Shown one piece after another: positions 57,318-64,000 of a stretch of DNA of 64,000 nucleotides (its first letter is position 1; the number at the start of each line of letters is the position of its first letter). The notes under the pieces were generated by a model. It worked only from the letters and a program-made list of their open reading frames with translations, had not been told where the DNA came from and ran no database searches. The stretch spans positions 310,001 through 374,000 of the forward strand of contig JAWZYV010016058.1 of assembly GCA_038373885.1 (NCBI GenBank), written 5' to 3'. Source of the DNA: Cheiracanthium punctorium. Lineage: Eukaryota > Arthropoda > Arachnida > Araneae > Cheiracanthiidae. The position numbers and the translations under genes were made by a program.

Positions 57318-59590
57318 GTCTAAATGCATACGATGAATGTACTTCACCGAATTTAACGTGTAAACAATAGTTCCAAATCTTCAAAGAAATGATTTCATGT
57401 AAAATTTCGACAACGTCCAGGATTTGTGCCAAACGGAAGCGCAACATTCAAAACAAGTAGGAGTTTACAGGAAACTGCTTCAGATTTTTAATAGCAATGA
57501 GGAATATTAGCTTTTTTTTAAATTAAGAAACGATAAGATTTGCCGGTACAATTAGCACTGCACAAAGGTTTTACGAAAAAGACAACAAAAGAAAGAAAGA
57601 AAAAAGAGAGGGGGGAGGGGAGAGAGTGGGAGAGAGAGAGTAGAGAGAGAAAAGCTCATATTTTTAGTCATATCATTAGCGCTATTACTCTTTAAACAGT
57701 ACACTAATTAATGCAATAATAGTTTTTGGAAACTTAAATCTAACTTAAGGAATTTACTTCATTATCAATTCATTCATATACATGTACTAAATTTCACATA
57801 GAATATTAAATGCAACGCGAATGTAAAAGCAACATTTTCTATAAAATTTTAAACTAAACTTTTTGTTGCATTTTATGAATGTCAATCACAAGCAAAAAGA
57901 TAGAATTATGCAAGTGGCCATTTGGCTGATACGTAACTTAAAAAAGACAATAAAATTTTCCTTTTTTTACGAATTATTTTTTCCTTGAGTAACTATCCGT
58001 TTTGTTAAGTATACACAAGCAAAGCTTTGTATATTGAATGTAACTAATTTAGAGGTTATTTGTATGTATAACTAGATTAACTAAAGACAAACGGCCATTT
58101 TGAAGACCCTGATAGGCCAGTGGTTAAGGCGCTGGACTCGTAACTGGAAGGTTGCGGTTTTGATCCCGACGTACCACTAATGATCACCGTGTATATGCGT
58201 TGTACGTGCAAGTAAAATACGTCGTTTTGAAAGTACTCTCAGCGGTGGCAAGCAGTTTCCAAGAAGTGCCAATATTCAGAAGACTTCCAACTTCTGATGA
58301 AGATCCAAATTGAAACTCCACGAAGAACGTATGTAGCTCTAAACGAGACATTTTAGTGGCGTGAGCTACTGACAAACAAACGGTCATTTTGAATGCTCTC
58401 GAGAAACCGGTATTACAGTTATGCAATACTTGTATTTATGTTTAAGAGATAAATATTTCTCATAATAGGAGAATTTTTTAAAAACAGTAATTTTACTAAA
58501 AATTATATTCTTGTAAAAACCCAAAAATTATAGCGTTGCATTTTAACTTCAATTTCTAAGAGTAGTCAGAAAGCCCGCTCGTTGTAAAAGGAATAAATGG
58601 CCCAATTTTCAGCACTAATCGGATTTTAATGTGAATATGTAATATAAAACAAACATTATATGTTTTTTACTTGTATAAACCTAAAACTTTTGAGATTTGA
58701 AACTTAAAAAATATATTTGACAGTTCACGATAGTTTAAGTTATACAGGCGACGTCATAATGCTATTGTCAAATCAAACATACAGTTTTCAACATTCTCAA
58801 TTGTATATAAATTTTCGTAATATAAACATCATCGCTCCGCTTTTTTTAAAGAAATTTATCACAGAAAATTGTAAAATAACCATCAAAGCTTTAAACTTGT
58901 ACAATATGCAAGTTACAAACAAAATACCATTTGGAGAAACCAAATAAAAATCATTCATCACCGAAAATAAAATGCATGCTCTGTGGAGAAATCCTTTTCT
59001 ATTTATCACTTCCATTCATGAAAGTAAAAATGTTTTCCTAAGATAGTAATGCTTAACAATGCGAGTTATCTGCGTCGCGCAGAGTCGATTCACAACAGTT
59101 TCCAGAACAGATATTTCAAATAGGAAAGTAATTTCCACATTTTAGTGCACAATATTAAAGCTTCAGAACTTCTCTCTCGTCGGGGTACATCATTAAAGGA
59201 TATTCATTAGTCCAAACAAGAATGCGTTTCATTATCGTGTATTGTGTTGTATAAGGAAAGAAATAATTGATCCATGTTTGCTTTCATACTTATTTAAGTT
59301 GTAACTATTTTATATGCAGTATGTATAGTGTGTTGGAATGTGTATAATACATCGTCTATCTACAGTCTAACTTTACTATTTAGTGCATCCTTTACTATTA
59401 TGTGCATGTGAGTATTATGTAATCCATAATAAAATAAATAAAAAATACTTATCTCTATATGACTGTTCCTGTTCCACTATGCAAATGAATTACTAAATCA
59501 AAATTTGTTTCAGTTAAAATTGTTAAGGTATTCCTATGAACTAAAGGTTGTGAACTTTTACTTTTTATTTCCAAAAAATCATCGTTTACA
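57318..59590 (-). repeat. Right arm of the large inverted duplication
   Basis: Inverted partner of 51720-53885. It has about 190 bp more than the left arm near 58185-58400, next to the tRNA-like block, and lacks about 90 bp opposite 53730-53820. A purine-rich tract at 57585-57650 mirrors the CT tract of the left arm. Confidence 0.88.
58095..58400 (+). repeat. tRNA-derived SINE-like sequence, right arm
   Basis: A-box-like TAGGCCAGTGGTTAAGG (58113-58129), CTCGTAA in the anticodon-loop place, and GGTTTTGATCC (58156-58166), a B box with two changes. The acceptor and anticodon stems do not pair. AAACGGCCATTTTGAAG before and AAACGGTCATTTTGAA after (near 58380) bracket it like a duplication. Confidence 0.55.
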
Positions 59591-61389
59591 GGTTATTTTA
59601 AAAAAAATCAGACAAGCATTACAATATATGATTGGAAGAGTACTAAGCACTCTCAGAGTAGTTTCTAAGGACCTAACCTGTTGTATAGTATCTGATACTA
59701 CAGCTGCCTATACAGGATTGAAGTGTAGATTATGGGCTACTCTTAAAGAGAGCTCATAAAGTAGTTTTGCATGGATTCATGTAGGCACCCTGTGCTTGAA
59801 GTTTGCTCTAGACCGTTCGACGCACAGCTTTTGGAGTAAATGGGAATCTATATAATTAAGTGTTTCAACACAAAATGGCCACAAATTGACCAGGAAATGT
59901 TATTCTCGAGGCGAAAATATATGTATGATTTTACTCATCAAACTAAAAAAAAATTCTATGGAAGAAATGGTGGGCTATTATACTGGCATTTTAGAGGATC
60001 CACATCGGTCAAAGAGGACTTGAAGAAACTATTTAGAGCTGTCGCACTTATGTCTCGTCTTTCTAATTCGCTTCTAATAATGCATGAAGACCAAGAGACT
60101 AACAACAGTCAGAAAAGTACCGCTACCAGAAAGCCCGATGTAGGATTTCATCTTTCACATTTTCTCTGAAGTCGGCACCTGTCAAAAGTTGATTACCGAC
60201 CCAACTTTTTTTTGGTTAATCTTGAAGCAAATTTAACAAAACTAGGGAACATTATTTAAAATTTAAGAGTTAAAAAATAAGGGACATCCTAAACCCTGTG
60301 CCTATTAGATCGATGTCACAAACAAAATCGTTATTTACACGGTATGTGGGGGATTTGATTTTTGTTTATCTCGACCAAGCCATTATAGGATGGTTACCCA
60401 TTCATATACTTAAGATGAGAAGAACAGATTTTGCTCGGGAAAATATTTGTTAACCAGAGGAACGATCTTCAGGAATTGAGTATTAACGGCTTGAAAGTAA
60501 TATACAATGAACATAATATTGGTATTTAAAACATAAAAAATATCATGTTTATTTTCTAGAATATATATAAAAAATGAAAATATATACGAAAAATCATGTA
60601 AGCAAAAAAAAACGAACACAAATATCATCATCACTAAAAATTGAAATGGAATAGATCATGTGAGTGAAACACTTTTCTAGAAATCAAAGAAAGTGCGATG
60701 GCACGTATACTACTTAACTCCTTCTTTCAATATGCTATTTTTGCTCATATGAGCCACTATTTATATCCTGACGAATTTTACATAATTTCACTCATGGTGT
60801 GCACACTTCAACAGAATGGTGAGGTTAGACACACTATTGAAAAAAGGTGAGGAGGTCGCCACAAAATGGCTGAATGGCATCAAATTGTAGATTCGACATC
60901 AAATTGTAGACAATTCGTGTGCGTGTGTGTGTATGGAATCATAAATTCACAAAACGATGATGAAGATTAGAAATTTGGGAACCCTCACAAAAAGAAACAC
61001 TGTGGCGTGGATTCAAGACCCATTCACGCCATGATGAGGAAGTGGATATTAAACAATTGGCGAGGAGGAAGCCATGCTATCATCACACTTTATATCACGC
61101 ACTTTTGGTAGACACACACATATTTGAAGACATAACGATCACTTAATTGAGAAGATGATTTTTCAAAACATGAATCTGACGAGATCGTGTACAAATAAAA
61201 GAGGAATTCGAAAGATTTTTGTACTTATAAGCACAGTTTGTGCAGTATCACAGAATTATAAAAATCAGTAGAGTTGGGCCAAAAAAATACCATTCACGTG
61301 GAAACAATCATGTCTCCACTAAGATCTCAATCGCATGGAGTAAGGGTAAAACTCTCCCGGAAGTATTTTCAACCTTTTGCAAGTCACCA
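59591..61389. other. No gene assigned
   Basis: AT-rich. The 109-codon + frame at 59840-60169 has no recognisable motif. TG/GT run near 60920. Confidence 0.45.
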
Positions 61390-61424
61390 ATCCTAGGCGG
61401 CGTTCAGAAAGCGCCGCCTAGGAT
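61390..61424. repeat. Perfect 13-bp GC-rich hairpin
   Basis: ATCCTAGGCGGCG and CGCCGCCTAGGAT pair exactly around a 9-base loop (61403-61411), in strongly AT-rich DNA. Confidence 0.85.
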
Positions 61425-62982
61425 AGAGATGCTCAATTAAAATGCTTAAACCTTCCATGAATGAGTAGAATATAGTAGTTCTCATTCGTTTTAATTTTCC
61501 AAAAAGTGCCGAACTTCGTAATCTGGAGAAGTTATTTAGAACTGGCAAATTGAGAATTTATTTTGATTAGACTTAATTTTTGCAACAGGTTATGTCAATC
61601 TAGAACAATTTTTAATCAAAGACATTGCATTTTTGATAGCCGTATAAAAAATCCCAGTTAATTCATTTTTACTATGCAACGAAGTAATATTACAACGTAC
61701 GGCCTGGCTGATTTTTTTTTTCTTTACATAAAACCGTTATAGAGGAACTCAGTCCTACTTAAAAAAGAAGGAAAACACGAAAATGCACATAATTTTACAG
61801 CGTAACTTTACTAAGTCCGTTTTAATTAATTTTAATATTCTCCCTTAACCTTAAATAAAGAGGTAAAAAGTCCTTTCAAGACACTTGTTTTGTAAGCAGA
61901 ATTGTTCCAGTAAAGTGTTGCCTAATTAGAAAAGTAAAGTATTAGTTTTAATTTAACGAACTACGTACGTTTGGCCATCCATCAGTATTATAAAAAATAC
62001 CACTATGAAAAATTTAATTCACTGTTTTGAACAAGATCTAATAAGTTTAATGAAAAGTAAAATCTATTGAACGAAGGAGAGGAATTCATCGAACTAGGTT
62101 GTCGAGAAAAAGATATTTGTTCACTAATCTTCCATAAAAATTGCACAAAATATTTCATAACAAACACATTTCTGAATTAATATTTTTACCTAAACTTGTG
62201 GTCTATAGTTAAGCTTCGTTTTTTCATTTCAGTTTTTAGAGGTAGTTAATAAAAAAATAGAAAACTAAACCCAGTAGATCAAAGAACATCACTTTTTTGG
62301 GGGGTGGAGGGGTGGGCTGGTTTTTATTTTTTGTTTATTGAAAACAGTCTTTCACGTACATAAATTGTTTTGTCATCAATTTTTGAATTTTTTGTCATGT
62401 ACAGAATTTGTTTACTGAATGGAGTATATTTTTTAGATTATTATTAAGGTTAGATGCAGTGTCACAAATATCTAAGTAGTTGAATGATGCATGCACTGTG
62501 GATATCTGAGGAAGATGATCATGTGTATTTTTGTGATTTGTGCTCAAATATTCCGAGTTTACGAAGAGATGGATAGAGATATAATTTAATTTATTTCTGT
62601 GTTTATTGTAGGCTAAAATTTTCAAATATTCTATTTTATCGTTTGTTTCACTTTTTTAGTTTTAACGATTGCTTTAAAAATTTAATTCTGTTATCTGATT
62701 GTAAAACTTCTCTTATTTCATTATATAATAGTCATAAATACTTTTAAATCTTTTTATTTTACCGATAAAAACAATTTACAATTATTTTTAAACGAAGGAT
62801 CATTTTACCCTTCGGTTAAAATTCCAAAATTCCAAAACTCTATTTTTTAAATTAATGTAGGTTGCAAATATTATCGAAATATGCAAAATATAGTGTAAAA
62901 CATTCTAGCAAAATATCGAAGTTTTATGTAAACCTTTTTTATGTTTATCTTATACAAATTTTCCACAAAGGTCATCTTCCCC
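61425..62982. other. No feature seen
   Basis: AT-rich and stop-dense; G-rich run near 62299-62320. Confidence 0.5.
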
Positions 62983-63134
62983 CAGGGGCGTAGTCAGGGG
63001 GGGGATATCGGGATATATCCCCCTCCGAAATTTTTGGATTAGTGTTCATAAGATTAATGCCGTGCAGAAATTCCATCTATTTATACACATGTTCATATCC
63101 CTCCCCCCAAAATATTTTCCTGGCTACGCGCCTG
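62983..63134 (-). mobile_element. Short hAT MITE
   Basis: 152 bp, inverted relative of 40261-40394. CAGGGGCGTAGTCAGG at the left, CCTGGCTACGCGCCTG at the right. TCTTCCCC / CCTTCCCC flank it (8 bp, one mismatch). Confidence 0.85.
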
Positions 63135-64000
63135 CCTTCCCCTACCTGTATTGGGCAAAAAAACGATTGACGATTAATCATTCTTTAATCAATCTAATGA
63201 CTAAGCAATTGGTAATCGTGATATTTTCAGATTACGATTAATGAATCATTACAAAATTTTTACAAATAACAGGTATTCAACAGTTGATTCTGACGCAAAA
63301 TTAACAATTGATCAATTGGTGAATTGCACATCTGCAATGAATAGCTTATCAATTGTTTATGAAAAAACTATTTTGATTAAAGCAATAGAATCCTGTTATA
63401 AATGCACATAGCAGCTATAAAAGAAATATTTTGCGTTAGTTATACCATACGATAAATGCTCTACTTAAATGAAATTAAAATAATGTATGAAATTCAAATA
63501 ATGAAATTTAAATACGTATGGAATTGATATAGTGTATGTACCTTTGTTTTTATAAATTCAACTTGTATGTCTACACACACATACTACATCTTTCCGTCCA
63601 TCTGTCTTAGTGTGCTCTAGCTCCCGAAAAAATTTGCTTATTGATTCAAAATTTTGATATGTGATTGACATGAAACAGAACATGCTCCGTATTGAAAAAA
63701 GTAGCATTTATAGGTTTGATAGGATTCAGGGTAGAAAAAAAAATAATAATTTATAATAGGAATCAATTTTTATTCTTACGGCATAAGAAATTTAAATTCG
63801 AGATCTTTAAATTAAATTGCAGTTCTTTTAGGTGTTCGTGCAAACGAACTTTAAATGGTACATTCACTGTTTGAATGGGTGCATAGCACTGCACAAGAAT
63901 AAAATAGTATGTAATTTTTTAGTAGTGGATGCATATTTACAGCAATTCAAGCACGGACAGTGCGATAAATTATAATGCATATTAGATATGTAATCTCCAC
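63135..64000. other. No feature seen
   Basis: AT-rich and stop-dense to the window edge. Confidence 0.5.

Noticed and set aside
57112..57447. 111-codon minus open frame
   Set aside because: Begins in the right arm and runs into the spacer; the corresponding left-arm sequence does not keep the frame.
58105..58175. Functional tRNA-Thr gene
   Set aside because: A-box-like and CTCGTAA words are present, but acceptor and anticodon stems do not pair and the B box is altered; a SINE or pseudogene fits better.
59840..60169. 109-codon + open frame as a gene
   Set aside because: No family motif, no splice or start support, composition like surrounding chance frames.
1..64000. CRISPR array, operons, bacterial promoters or phage genes
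   Set aside because: The only regular repeats are microsatellites, tandem units and transposon ends; coding remains are all eukaryotic mobile elements.

Overview
AT-rich eukaryotic DNA with no bacterial or phage features. The long introns or intergenic stretches, dense decayed transposons of animal families (Ty3/gypsy, mariner, Tc1, pogo/Tigger, hAT, piggyBac-like, tRNA-derived SINEs, a Penelope-like terminal repeat) and microsatellites point to an arthropod. A chelicerate such as a spider is my guess, not proven by the sequence. No complete host gene is recognisable. Two short stretches (741-926 on + and 6397-7023 on -) read like exon or pseudogene fragments of unidentified proteins.

Layout. 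1-4.6 kb: mostly unassigned, with one exon candidate. 4657-5916: TA-flanked DNA element with 24-bp perfect inverted ends. 6.4-7.0 kb: coding-like fragment on -. 10.97-14.63 kb: repeat cluster with a fold-back MITE, a 113-bp fold-back, and a tandemly doubled ~0.8-kb repeat in which one copy carries a piggyBac-like MITE and the other a hAT MITE. 14713-15616: solo LTR of the same gypsy family as the minus-strand element at 45-50 kb. 16440-17299: mariner remnant. 17.37-19.6 kb: interspersed repeat. 24.7-25.0 kb: SINE-like. 26151-26973: Tigger/pogo remnant. 28096-28989: Tc1-like remnant.

30443-39607 is a full-length but dead Ty3/gypsy element (248/247-bp LTRs, AAGT target duplication, Lys-tRNA primer site) that served as a landing pad for at least five later insertions: a 270-bp inverted-repeat element with hammerhead-ribozyme-like cores, a tRNA-derived SINE, a 1.03-kb poly(A)-rich composite, a 1.24-kb AAGCTT-rich element, and a 249-bp element with a 12-bp target duplication. 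44889-50166 is a second gypsy element on the minus strand; a deletion has removed nearly all of its 5' LTR, its leader and most of gag. 50.9-51.6 kb is a 345-bp tandem pair. 51.7-59.6 kb is a large inverted duplication with ~2.2-kb arms around a 3.4-kb spacer. The right end has only a short hAT MITE and a GC-rich hairpin.

No genes work together here in a pathway. The biology is that of a transposon graveyard in which target duplications and empty sites give the order of insertion. The most unusual item is the palindromic element at 31573-31842. Coordinates of repeat edges were found by eye and may be off by a few bases; identities are visual estimates.
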